Origin: Prevotella sp.
Lineage (GTDB): Bacteria > Bacteroidota > Bacteroidia > Bacteroidales > Muribaculaceae
Length of the DNA: 64,000 nucleotides
Reading direction: 5' to 3'
Assembly (NCBI GenBank): GCA_023666665.1
Contig: JAMPBN010000001.1
Location: forward strand, 1,059,404-1,123,403
Shown: positions 23,652 to 30,602 of the stretch, in pieces
Layout: each line of letters opens with the position of its first letter
Numbering within the stretch: position 1 is the first letter of the stretch
Notes under the pieces: generated by a model
What the model was told of the DNA's origin: nothing
What the model saw: only the letters and a program-made list of their open reading frames with translations
Database searches by the model: none
Translations under genes and position numbers: made by a program

Positions 23652-24716
23652 TTATATTTTGAGGAAGATTTTGTGGCGGTACATATAGCGGAGAATCAGG
23701 AATACGATAAGAAAGTTGCCAAACGTGAGCCACGCACCGTAAAATGGCCCGAACCATTGAGCAAGGCCATAGGTCAGCGAACTGACTATGCTGCGGAAGT
23801 TCACCACTTCACCCAGCAAATATGCCGTAATGGCGTTGGTGCCGTAGATTTTCAGCCAATCGAGGCCGCTATGCCACCCGAGGCAGTCAACCAGGTAATA
23901 CGACATTGCCATCAATAGGAAGCATATCCCGCCGGAAAAGAGCGTCATACTCGCCGACCAGATGCGCTTGATTATCGGCATCCACGTACTCCAAATCAGC
24001 GCACTGACAATCAGCGCGACACCTATCCCGGCAAGAATTGCGACAGTGCGTCCGGTGCGGGGGCGGCTGCGCATAATCTGCCCGGCGAACGCTCCGAGCA
24101 TCACGGTTACGCCAAAGGTCAGCGAACTCCAAATCCACGTATATGTGGGGTCGCCGCGCCTGTCGCCGAGAATGGCAAGATCAACCTTGTAAGCAAAATT
24201 GCCCCGCACGCTAAAGTCTCCAAACAGATGCATCGGAACGGTGTAAATAATCAGCAGCAATGCCGTTGCCACCAATTGACCGCGAGGTCCAAAGTTGAGT
24301 AGTATCACAGAGGCAATCAGGTAACCGCAGGCAATGGCTTGGAGGGTGTTGGTGTAAAATTTCAGCAGCGCGGGGTTTAGCGCAAGGAGGTTGCCCTGAA
24401 CTATTGCTCCGGCTACAAAGAGCAACAAGAAGCGGCGCAAAATGCGAATCCACAGCTTTCTGCGGTCAGCACCCGGGTGCGTGTATTTGGCGAACGAAAA
24501 TGGCATTGCCGTGCCAACCATAAAAAGGAACAGCGGCATTATCATGTCCCACACGCGGAAACCCTCCCATACCTCATGGTCAAGCTGGTGCATCACGCCG
24601 TCGAACCACGGCCATTGTCCGGCATAACCGATTGCTATGACCACCGGCTGCAAAAACACTAACAGGAACATATCAAGTCCGCGCAATATGTCGAGCGATT
24701 CAAGTCTTTCTTTCAT
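23652..24716 (-). CDS. DUF5009/NagX-type heparan-alpha-glucosaminide acyltransferase-like membrane protein
   Basis: A 354-aa protein with about ten membrane segments. The N-terminal hallmark is RLESLDILRGLDMFLLVFLQP, followed by HQLDHEVWEGFRVWDMIMPLFLFMVGTAMPFS, the conserved H-x-x-W...D-L-I-x-P-x-F-L-F-x-x-G pattern of DUF5009 and eukaryotic HGSNAT relatives. The C-terminal GTNAITAYLLGE is also a family block. It probably uses acetyl-CoA from the cytosol to acetylate an amino sugar across the inner membrane, helping peptidoglycan or glycosaminoglycan sugar recovery; this is inferred from the family. It lies downstream of ogt on the same strand, separated by the heptanucleotide repeat, and no -7 element is visible between them. 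Confidence 0.87.
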   Translation of the reverse strand: MKERLESLDILRGLDMFLLVFLQPVVIAIGYAGQWPWFDGVMHQLDHEVWEGFRVWDMIMPLFLFMVGTAMPFSFAKYTHPGADRRKLWIRILRRFLLLFVAGAIVQGNLLALNPALLKFYTNTLQAIACGYLIASVILLNFGPRGQLVATALLLIIYTVPMHLFGDFSVRGNFAYKVDLAILGDRRGDPTYTWIWSSLTFGVTVMLGAFAGQIMRSRPRTGRTVAILAGIGVALIVSALIWSTWMPIIKRIWSASMTLFSGGICFLLMAMSYYLVDCLGWHSGLDWLKIYGTNAITAYLLGEVVNFRSIVSSLTYGLAQWFGPFYGAWLTFGNFLIVFLILRYMYRHKIFLKI

Positions 24717-24724
24717 TTTATACA

Positions 24725-24829
24725 GGTTAAGGGTTAAGGGTTAAGGGTTAAGGGTTAAGGGTTAAGGGTTAAGGGTTAAGGGTTAAGGGTTAAGGGTTAA
24801 GGGTTAAGGGTTAAGGGTTAAGGGTTAAG
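24725..24829. repeat. Heptanucleotide tandem repeat, 15 perfect copies of GGTTAAG
   Basis: Fifteen uninterrupted 7-nt units, plus one G. The tract fills the gap between ogt and the DUF5009 gene and includes the stop codon of ogt and its last residues. Seven is not a multiple of three and each unit contains TTAA, so TAA stops fall in all six frames. Read in the direction of both genes the unit is CTTAACC, which has no G and should be unstructured in mRNA. Perfect identity suggests recent expansion and strain-to-strain copy number variation. Confidence 0.97.
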
Positions 24830-25309
24830 GATTGAGCTCGTTATGCCTTCAATGGTGAGCAGGGTCTGTTTGGCGGCGAGTCCGCCTCTGTAGCCGGTTA
24901 GCCGTCCGTTGCTGCCGATAACTCTATGGCAAGGAATAAAAATTGACATATGGTTAGCGGCGATTGCCGATGCCACGGCTCTGACAGCTTTAGGCATTCC
25001 GATTTTTCGGGCAATCTCTCCATAAGAAACGGTCTTTCCGTAAGGAATCTTCATCAGCTCTGCCCACACGCGGCATTGAAACTCGGTTCCTACAGGTTCC
25101 AGCGGAATGGTGAACGCCTCTCGTTTCCCCTCAAAATATTCTTTCAGCTGAGCTACAGCTCGTTGAGTGACTTCAGATTCCGTGTTTACGAATTTCGAAG
25201 ACGTGTTAGCTGACACCCAATCACACAGGCACATCCTATCCCGCCGGGAGCCAAGAATCAACTCACCAGCCGGACTGCTGTAGTGTTCAAGATATACTGA
25301 TTCGAGCAT
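24818..25309 (-). CDS. ogt: Methylated-DNA-[protein]-cysteine S-methyltransferase
   Basis: A 163-aa suicide DNA repair protein taking methyl groups from O6-methylguanine. Landmarks are YHSSPAGE-like YSSPAGELILGS at the N-terminus, FQCRVWAELMKIPYGKTVSYGEIARKIG (DNA-binding helix-turn-helix), the Arg-finger and Asn region AVASAIAANHMSIFIPCHRVIGSNG with the acceptor Cys in PCHRVI, and the closing GYRGGLAAKQTLLTIEG. The ATG at 25309 (MLESVYLEHY) is preferred over an upstream in-frame ATG at 25345, which would run toward the tRNA-Pro terminator. The last codons and stop lie in the GGTTAAG repeat, so the C-terminal tail ILNP is repeat-derived. Confidence 0.93.
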   Translation of the reverse strand: MLESVYLEHYSSPAGELILGSRRDRMCLCDWVSANTSSKFVNTESEVTQRAVAQLKEYFEGKREAFTIPLEPVGTEFQCRVWAELMKIPYGKTVSYGEIARKIGMPKAVRAVASAIAANHMSIFIPCHRVIGSNGRLTGYRGGLAAKQTLLTIEGITSSILNP

Positions 25310-25320
25310 AATGTCAAAAA

Positions 25321-25361
25321 TAAAAAGCACCGAAATCTGCCTCAAAGGTTAATTTCGGTGC
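25321..25361 (-). terminator. Rho-independent terminator of tRNA-Pro
   Basis: On the minus strand GCACCGAAAT pairs perfectly with ATTTCGGTGC (25327-25336 and 25352-25361, 15-nt loop), followed by TTTTTA and more T. It lies 10 nt after the tRNA 3' end and overlaps the region just upstream of ogt. Confidence 0.85.
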
Positions 25362-25370
25362 TTCAACAAG

Positions 25371-25445
25371 TCGGGGTGACAAGATTCGAACTTGCGACCA
25401 CACGCCCCCCAGACGCGTACTCTAACCGGGCTGAGCTACACCCCG
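25371..25445 (-). tRNA. tRNA-Pro (anticodon GGG)
   Basis: A 75-nt cloverleaf. The acceptor CGGGGTG pairs with CACCCCG, there is a D arm GCTC...GAGT, the anticodon stem CGCGT/GCGTG surrounds loop CTGGGGG, and the T loop is TTCGAAT with discriminator A. CCA is not encoded. A -7 element lies 22 nt upstream and a terminator directly downstream, so it is a single-gene unit. Confidence 0.95.
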
Positions 25446-25467
25446 CGGCTTGTTCTTAAAAGCGATG

Positions 25468-25475
25468 CAAAGTTA
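25468..25475 (-). promoter_or_regulatory. -7 element of tRNA-Pro
   Basis: TAACTTTG on the minus strand, 22 nt before the tRNA 5' end. Confidence 0.6.
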
Positions 25476-25563
25476 GGGAGTTTTTGGGAACTGACCAAAT
25501 TTTTTTGCAAGTTTTTTGCGATTTTTTCGTTCTTTATTGGTTATGAATGGATTGCACATTCGT

Positions 25564-26304
25564 TTATTTTGTGGAGGTGATGTGGAAACATGATTCCTTA
25601 CGCTCAAATTTTACCAGACAGCGGCCTTCTTCGCGCAGTTCGAGCAGAACTTCAGCGAGGATATTCTTGAGCTGCTCGTTGTTTAACTTTGTGGTGTTAA
25701 GTGCATGTTCGTAGAAGTCGATGTATGAAATGTCGAACGTGGTTCCGTAGAGGTGTGCGGAATTAGATGTGGAGTTGACGTTGCGACGCTGCAGTCGCTT
25801 GACCGATTCTTCCGTTCGCAGCAGCGAGGTGACTTTCAGTGTGTAGTGCGCGCCGCCGCGTTCTTTAAGCTTTTGGTTGAAGCGGTCTCCTATGGTGTCA
25901 AGCAGTTCTGCCGCCCGGGTAACGAGATATGGGTAGGAGTGGCTGAGGCGGTCAATCTTGTAGTGTTTTGTTGAATTGATTTGGCGCAGAGGCCGAGAGA
26001 GGCGTAAAATGTCTCGCGTGTCGCGTATGGGTTTTATGCCGATTTTGGTAGCATATACAAGGTGGGCTTCGTTGAGGTCGTTGAACTGCTTTGCGAGATT
26101 GCCGACCTTGGGGCTTATGTGGATTTTTTCTTGTTGCGGTTCGCCATTAACAATCTGCGGCAGCTCAATTACCTCTTGTTTTTCCGCCGGCGTTTCGGCT
26201 GTTTTTGATTTGCCGAATATGCTGTGCAACGTTATTCCGCCAATAAGCACTACGGCGGTTATTATTGTGACTATGAGGAATATTTGGGCTTGTCGGTAGT
26301 TCAT
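25564..26304 (-). CDS. DUF5715 protein, membrane-anchored M15-peptidase-like
   Basis: A 246-aa protein with one N-terminal membrane helix (about 7-30: IFLIVTIITAVVLIGGITL) and a periplasmic domain. The C-terminal half has SNSAHLYGTTFDISY (about 180-194) and CFHITS at the end. This S-x-H-x-x-G-x-x-x-D ... H pattern is the zinc site of peptidoglycan carboxypeptidases of the M15/VanY type. I recognise the overall protein as the Bacteroidales DUF5715 family. A role in trimming peptidoglycan stem peptides is a motif-based inference. The ATG follows a TAACTTTG element by 9 nt, so the leader is very short. It stands alone, between tRNA-Pro and a lipoprotein gene. Confidence 0.78.
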   Translation of the reverse strand: MNYRQAQIFLIVTIITAVVLIGGITLHSIFGKSKTAETPAEKQEVIELPQIVNGEPQQEKIHISPKVGNLAKQFNDLNEAHLVYATKIGIKPIRDTRDILRLSRPLRQINSTKHYKIDRLSHSYPYLVTRAAELLDTIGDRFNQKLKERGGAHYTLKVTSLLRTEESVKRLQRRNVNSTSNSAHLYGTTFDISYIDFYEHALNTTKLNNEQLKNILAEVLLELREEGRCLVKFERKESCFHITSTK

Positions 26305-26313
26305 TTATGATAG

Positions 26314-26321
26314 CAAAGTTA
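26314..26321 (-). promoter_or_regulatory. -7 element of the DUF5715 gene
   Basis: TAACTTTG on the minus strand ending 9 nt before the ATG at 26304. Confidence 0.6.
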
Positions 26322-26342
26322 CGCATTTTTTCAGTCTGTTGC

Positions 26343-26378
26343 AAAAAAGAGACCACCCGATTTTGCTTGGGTGGTCTC
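26343..26378 (-). terminator. Rho-independent terminator after the 26.4-26.9 kb lipoprotein gene
   Basis: On the minus strand a perfect 10-bp stem, GAGACCACCC with GGGTGGTCTC (26349-26378, 10-nt loop), followed by T6. Confidence 0.9.
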
Positions 26379-26397
26379 GAGAAGAGAATTGAATGAG

Positions 26398-26886
26398 TTA
26401 TTGTTCGGCAATCTGCTGGTCGTCGGGATGCACAATTGAGCGTCCCGGGGTTGTTTCGCTGTCGTCGCCCGACTCGGGTGCTTCAACTACCAGGTCGTAG
26501 CTCAGAAGTGCGAAAGCGGCAGATTTGTCAATCTGATAAACAGATGTCTTGATTTGGAATGCATATTCGCCCGGTTCGAGAACCGAGGTGTCAAATTCTG
26601 CGCCGAAGGGGGCGGTAACGGTCTGCATCTGCGGAATACCGTTGAGATAATATGTTGTCAGACCGAGTGTGGTTTTCTTGCCGTTGCGCGACACCGGGGT
26701 GATGCTTTCGATAACAAGGGGAGTGCCTTGCTCTACGTATATCTTGTTGTCGTCGGGATTTTGCACACCGCCTGAAATTGCTACCTCGAAGTCAACTTCA
26801 GGGAGGTCGTTTTCATCATCGTGGCAGGAGGTAAAGAGTCCGGCCAGAGGCAGAAGCATCAGTGCTATAAAACTCTTTTTCATCAT
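26398..26886 (-). CDS. Small Ig-like lipoprotein of unknown function
   Basis: A 162-aa predicted lipoprotein: MMKKSFIALMLLPLAGLFTSC is a signal with lipobox cysteine at residue 21. The mature part reads as a single beta-sandwich (VEQGTPLVIESITPV, LEPGEYAFQIKTS) with an acidic, repeat-free tail. Bacteroidales carry many such orphan lipoproteins; no function can be assigned. The first of two adjacent ATGs is used. It has its own terminator downstream, and an inverted repeat separates it from aguB upstream, so it may be a separate unit or the end of the agu operon. Confidence 0.7.
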   Translation of the reverse strand: MMKKSFIALMLLPLAGLFTSCHDDENDLPEVDFEVAISGGVQNPDDNKIYVEQGTPLVIESITPVSRNGKKTTLGLTTYYLNGIPQMQTVTAPFGAEFDTSVLEPGEYAFQIKTSVYQIDKSAAFALLSYDLVVEAPESGDDSETTPGRSIVHPDDQQIAEQ

Positions 26887-26897
26887 AGTAGTAAGTA

Positions 26898-26929
26898 GTT
26901 GAGATTAATATTTTTTATATTATCTCAAC
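26898..26929. repeat. Inverted repeat between aguB and the lipoprotein gene
   Basis: GTTGAGATTAATA and ATATTATCTCAAC form a stem with one bulge around a T-rich loop; flanking TAGTAG and CTACTA extend it. There is no clean T tract on the minus strand. It could be a weak terminator for aguAB or a structure in the leader of the lipoprotein mRNA. Confidence 0.45.
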
Positions 26930-26949
26930 ACTTTGTGCTACTATAATGT

Positions 26950-27825
26950 TCAGTCGAGAAAGCGCTTTGTTAGCCCTGAATAGGAATCTATGCGGCGGTC
27001 GCGGAGAAATGGCCACCAGCGGCGCACGTTCTCGCAGCGGGTCATATCAATGTCAATGAGTGCGGTGGCTTCGGCATTGGTCGGAGCGGAGTAGAGAATC
27101 TCGCCTTGCGGACCGGCAAGGAAGCTACTGCCCCAAAATTGAATTCCATCAGTAACGCCCGATGGGTCAGGCTCATAGCCAACGCGATTTACGCTGACCA
27201 AAGGGAGTCCATTGGCTACGGCGTGACCGCGCTGCACAGTAATCCACGCCTGGCGCTGACGTTCTTGTTCGTCGGCCGGGTCGGTTGCTGCATAGCCGAT
27301 TGCAGTTGGGTAAATAAGAATTTCGGCTCCTTTGAGTGCCATCAGTCTTGCTGCTTCGGGATACCATTGGTCCCAGCATACGAGAACTCCAAGTTTACCT
27401 ACGGAGGTAGGGATCGGCTCAAAGCCGAGGTCGCCGGGAGTGAAGTAGAATTTCTCGTAATATGCCGGGTCGTCGGGAATGTGCATCTTGCGATATTTCC
27501 CGGCAATGCTGCCGTCGGAGTCAAGCACTACTGCGGTGTTGTGATACAGCCCCGGGGCGCGGCGCTCAAACAATGAAGTGACTATCACGCAGCCTGTTTC
27601 TTTGGCCAACGCGGAATAAAACGCCGTCGATGGCCCGGGAATCGGCTCGGCCAGACTGCAATAGTCCACGTTTTCGCATTGGCAGAAGTATAAACCTTCA
27701 TGCAGCTCCTGCAGTACTATCAGTTCTGCACCCTCGGCAGCCAGTTTGCGGATTTTTGAGGCCAAGCGGTCACGGTTGTCAGTTAGGTTGGAGGTGTTAT
27801 GCTGCTGAATGATACCTGTTTTCAT
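26950..27825 (-). CDS. aguB: N-carbamoylputrescine amidase
   Basis: A 291-aa nitrilase-superfamily enzyme that hydrolyses N-carbamoylputrescine to putrescine, CO2 and ammonia, the last step of the agmatine route to polyamines. The catalytic triad is visible: Glu40 in VLQELHEG, Lys113 in RKMHIPDDPAYYEK and Cys150 in VLVCWDQWYPE. The HIPDDP and WDQWYPEAAR blocks are those of AguB rather than of other nitrilases. It overlaps aguA by 4 nt (ATGA), so the two are translationally coupled and make a complete agmatine-to-putrescine module. Length is normal. Confidence 0.95.
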   Translation of the reverse strand: MKTGIIQQHNTSNLTDNRDRLASKIRKLAAEGAELIVLQELHEGLYFCQCENVDYCSLAEPIPGPSTAFYSALAKETGCVIVTSLFERRAPGLYHNTAVVLDSDGSIAGKYRKMHIPDDPAYYEKFYFTPGDLGFEPIPTSVGKLGVLVCWDQWYPEAARLMALKGAEILIYPTAIGYAATDPADEQERQRQAWITVQRGHAVANGLPLVSVNRVGYEPDPSGVTDGIQFWGSSFLAGPQGEILYSAPTNAEATALIDIDMTRCENVRRWWPFLRDRRIDSYSGLTKRFLD

Positions 27826-28796
27826 AAAAAAGGAAAGAATTGTTGGGGAACTTGCATGGTGGCGCAGTGTAGCGAGCCATGCTGGCGAATAAGTGTCCGG
27901 CAGTCTATGCCAATGATTTCGCGGTCGTTATAAACTATTTGAAGCGTTTGCCTGGCTCTCAAGTCGTTCATCGGTTGGCCGTAGGTCGGCATCAAGACGG
28001 CCCGCTCAGTGACGAGATAGTTGGCGTATGTTGCGGGGAGCAAAGTGCCGTCATCGGGGTCTTTAATTGGATCGGGTAGAGGCAGTTCAAAAAGGTTGTA
28101 TGGCTCGCCCTGCGCATTGCTTAGTCCCGCAAGTTCTGCGGGGTCAACTGTTCCGCAATAGAATATCGAATTACAGGGAGCAAGGCGGGCCAGGGTGTCA
28201 ACGTGGCCGTCAGTATCATCGCCGACCAATGGTTCGCAGTTGAGCCACAATATTTTGCGTGCGCCAAGTCTCTTGAGCAGTTCCTTTTCAATCGCTTGTT
28301 TGGTCATCGGCTCGTTGCGGTTGGGTGCCAGCAGGCAGCACGTCGTGGTCATAATGGTACCGTTGCCGTCTGATTCTATGGAGCCGCCTTCCAAAACGAA
28401 GTTTTTATGGCATATCACCGGTGCGGAAAACACCCCCCTGTCGGCAAGTTTGCGCGTTGTTTGATTGTCAAAATTCGAGGCGAATTTTTGTCCCCAGGCG
28501 TTGAATCTGAAGTCGAGCAGCGAATCTGCGGTGGAGAGCGGGCCATAATCGCGAATCCACGTGTCGTTGGTTTCAACGTGGATAACGTAGACGTCAGGAT
28601 TGTCAAATGTCGGAGCCTCATCTTCAGGAGCGAGAATAATCACTTTTTCGCCGACCTGAATCAGCGCTTTCACTATGTCATTATAGCACTGCCGCACCTC
28701 GTCGAGCATATATGCCCAGTCGGTGCGTGAGTGTGGCCACGCGAGCATCACCGCGCCGTGGCGCTCCCATTCGGCTCTAATTGTCGAAGTCGTCAT
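27822..28796 (-). CDS. aguA: Agmatine deiminase
   Basis: A 324-aa guanidino-modifying enzyme converting agmatine to N-carbamoylputrescine. Family blocks: AEWERHGAVMLAWPHSRTDW at the N-terminus, NDTWIRDYGPLS (about 84-95), GGSIESDGNGTIMTT, DDTDGHVDTLARLA with the catalytic His, and a C-terminal catalytic Cys in GSLHCATMQVP. The ATG at 28796 starts exactly before the conserved N-terminus. The 55-codon upstream extension lies inside the 78-aa gene and was rejected. It is somewhat shorter than many family members. It overlaps the upstream small gene by 20 nt and aguB by 4 nt. Confidence 0.94.
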   Translation of the reverse strand: MTTSTIRAEWERHGAVMLAWPHSRTDWAYMLDEVRQCYNDIVKALIQVGEKVIILAPEDEAPTFDNPDVYVIHVETNDTWIRDYGPLSTADSLLDFRFNAWGQKFASNFDNQTTRKLADRGVFSAPVICHKNFVLEGGSIESDGNGTIMTTTCCLLAPNRNEPMTKQAIEKELLKRLGARKILWLNCEPLVGDDTDGHVDTLARLAPCNSIFYCGTVDPAELAGLSNAQGEPYNLFELPLPDPIKDPDDGTLLPATYANYLVTERAVLMPTYGQPMNDLRARQTLQIVYNDREIIGIDCRTLIRQHGSLHCATMQVPQQFFPFL

Positions 28797-29013
28797 TGAG
28801 TGAGTCCCAGATTGAATTTTGTTTGGCAATGTATTCCTCGGCCCAGTCAAGAAAACCGTGGCGCTCTGTGTGGCCTGTCTCGGTACACCAATCGTGGTAC
28901 GAGTCGTGCAGTTCGGGGTCGTCGGCAAGCAGGCGTTTGAACTCGGCCTCGGCAATGTCAACGTTGCCGTGAGCCCTCAATACGTCTTCAAATGTCTGAA
29001 AAAGTTCTTCCAT
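28777..29013 (-). CDS. Conserved-looking 78-aa acidic protein
   Basis: A short cytosolic protein starting MEELFQTFEDVLRAHG, rich in Asp and Glu (FKRLLADDPELHDSYHDWCTE, HGFLDWAEEYIAKQ). The predicted structure is mostly helical, with no recognisable domain. Good codon use, placement between fmt and aguA and the 20-nt overlap with aguA make it a credible gene. An upstream in-frame ATG at 29034 would sit ahead of the TATCTTTG -7-like element at 29022-29029 and was not chosen. I do not recognise the family. Confidence 0.7.
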   Translation of the reverse strand: MEELFQTFEDVLRAHGNVDIAEAEFKRLLADDPELHDSYHDWCTETGHTERHGFLDWAEEYIAKQNSIWDSLNDDFDN

Positions 29014-29021
29014 AGTAGCCC

Positions 29022-29029
29022 CAAAGATA
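29022..29029 (-). promoter_or_regulatory. Possible internal -7 element before the 78-aa gene
   Basis: TATCTTTG on the minus strand in the 21-nt gap after fmt, 8 nt before the ATG at 29013. The corresponding -33 region would be inside fmt. It may give aguAB expression separate from the long upstream cluster. Confidence 0.4.
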
Positions 29030-29034
29030 AGCAA

Positions 29035-29910
29035 TTATTTTAAACCTCGCAAAAAGTCGGTCGCAGGCATACGTTTTTTGCCTGCAGGTTGCACTTCAAG
29101 GAGTTCCAATGTGCCGTCGCTGAAATCCATATAGAGGTGTCCCGGCTTTTTCTCTGTGGTCTGTTTTGCTTCATAAACTTTCATAGTAACGCCGGGTACT
29201 GCCTCGTCGGTCCATGCGGCGGGGTAGGGCGAGAGTCCGCGGATATGGTTACGGGCTTGTTCGGCGGTCATTGTGCGGTCAATGCGGCAGTCCTCTTTGA
29301 AGATTTTTGGCGCTGCAGTGGCTTCGCAATCTTCTTGAGGCTGAGGTTTGGCAGTTCCCGCTTCGAGGTCAGCAAGGGTCTCGACGGTAACGCGCGCACC
29401 TAAGTGCATCAGTCGGTCGTGGACAGAGCCGACGTTCTCGTTCGGGGCAATGTCAATGGCCTCCTGGCGGAGGATGTCGCCGGTGTCGATTTCGTGTTTG
29501 AGCAGGAACGTTGTTACGCCTGTGCGGGTCTCTCCGGCCATAACGGCACGGTTGATTGGCGCTGCACCACGGTAGCGTGGCAGCAAGGAAGCGTGGAGGT
29601 TAAAAGTACCCATCGGAGGCATGGCCCACACCACTTCGGGAAGCATACGGAAAGCTATGACCACGAAAAGGTCGGCATTGATTTCGCGCAGACGGTCGAG
29701 AAATGCCGAGTCGCGGAGCTTTTCGGGTTGAAGCACTTCGATGCCGTGGTCCAGAGCGTACTGCTTCACGGCTGAGGGCAAGAGTTTATGTCCGCGACCG
29801 GCGGGCTTGTCGGTGGCGGTAACTACGGCGGCGACTTCGTGGCCGGCCTTTATGATTGCGTCGAGGCTCTCAACTGCAAATTCCGGGGTTCCTAAAAATA
29901 CTATCTTCAT
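29035..29910 (-). CDS. fmt: Methionyl-tRNA formyltransferase
   Basis: A 291-aa enzyme that formylates initiator Met-tRNA with 10-formyl-THF. Conserved: IVFLGTPEFAVESL at the N-terminus, the folate/catalytic segment FNLHASLLPRYRGAAPINRAVMAG (about 105-128) with Asn, His and SLLP, and TGVTTFLLKHEIDTGDIL with the catalytic Asp. The C-terminal OB-like tRNA-binding part (about 205-291) is present but compact; the protein is a little shorter than many homologues. It overlaps the upstream pseudouridine synthase gene by 4 nt (ATGA). Confidence 0.96.
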   Translation of the reverse strand: MKIVFLGTPEFAVESLDAIIKAGHEVAAVVTATDKPAGRGHKLLPSAVKQYALDHGIEVLQPEKLRDSAFLDRLREINADLFVVIAFRMLPEVVWAMPPMGTFNLHASLLPRYRGAAPINRAVMAGETRTGVTTFLLKHEIDTGDILRQEAIDIAPNENVGSVHDRLMHLGARVTVETLADLEAGTAKPQPQEDCEATAAPKIFKEDCRIDRTMTAEQARNHIRGLSPYPAAWTDEAVPGVTMKVYEAKQTTEKKPGHLYMDFSDGTLELLEVQPAGKKRMPATDFLRGLK

Positions 29911-30602
29911 AAAAACTGTGGTTCTATGGCACTCTGGTCAAAATATTCCCAAAGTGGGTCGTGTGGTACTTGCGCCGTCAAACTAATCGGCTGCTTGCTT
30001 ACCGGGTGGATGAACTCTATATGCCGCGCCATCAGCGATATAGACCCATCGGAGTTTGAACGCTTGTCGCCATACTTCAGGTCGCCCTTCACCGGGCAGC
30101 CAATCGCGGCCAGCTGCACTCGAATCTGATGCTTTCGCCCGGTGTATAACTTAACCTCCAGGAGATTATAGCGGTCGGAGCGGCCAATCACGCGATAACC
30201 CAGACGCGCCTCCTTGGCGTTGGGTCGCGGGGCGGTGTGGGCCGTACTCTTGTTGGTTTTCTCTACGGTGGTAATCCAATGGTGCAGTTCTCCTTGCGGC
30301 TCCGCCGGGGCGTTGCGCGTTATTGCCCAATAGGTTTTATGCACGTCGCCATTGCGAAACATCTCACACATGCGGCTCAGCGCCTTCGATGTTTTGGCAA
30401 ACACTACCAAACCCGCCACGGGGCGGTCAAGGCGATGCACCAGGCCGCAAAAAACGTTGCCCGGCTTGGCATACGTCTCCTTGATATATTGGCGCACGCG
30501 TTCAAGCAGCGGCTCGTCGCCCGACTTGTCGCCCTGAACAATCTCGCCCGATCGTTTATTCACCACAATCAAGTGGTTATCTTCATACACTATGTCAATC
30601 AT
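29907..30602 (-). CDS. RluD-family RNA pseudouridine synthase
   Basis: A 231-aa stand-alone catalytic domain of the RluA/RluD family, converting uridine to pseudouridine in rRNA or tRNA. Motif I with the catalytic Asp is GLVHRLDRPVAGLVVFAKT (Asp59); ARLGYRVIG, LYTGRKHQIRVQLA and PIKG/KYGDKR-like VKGDLKYGDKR follow as expected. There is no N-terminal S4 domain, so it is closer to the short RluA/RluC-like type; the target base cannot be told. It overlaps the CLC gene by 8 nt and fmt by 4 nt. Confidence 0.92.
   Translation of the reverse strand: MIDIVYEDNHLIVVNKRSGEIVQGDKSGDEPLLERVRQYIKETYAKPGNVFCGLVHRLDRPVAGLVVFAKTSKALSRMCEMFRNGDVHKTYWAITRNAPAEPQGELHHWITTVEKTNKSTAHTAPRPNAKEARLGYRVIGRSDRYNLLEVKLYTGRKHQIRVQLAAIGCPVKGDLKYGDKRSNSDGSISLMARHIEFIHPVSKQPISLTAQVPHDPLWEYFDQSAIEPQFL

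Noticed and set aside
24725-24829. Telomere-like repeat suggesting a eukaryotic or linear-end origin
   Set aside because: The unit is TTAAGGG-type, not a known telomere unit, and sits between two ordinary bacterial genes on continuous sequence.
24725-24829. CRISPR array
   Set aside because: Units are 7 nt without spacers, and no cas genes are in the window.
28797-28961. N-terminal extension of aguA
   Set aside because: Overlaps the 78-aa gene in another frame and has no similarity to agmatine deiminases; the family N-terminus starts at 28796.
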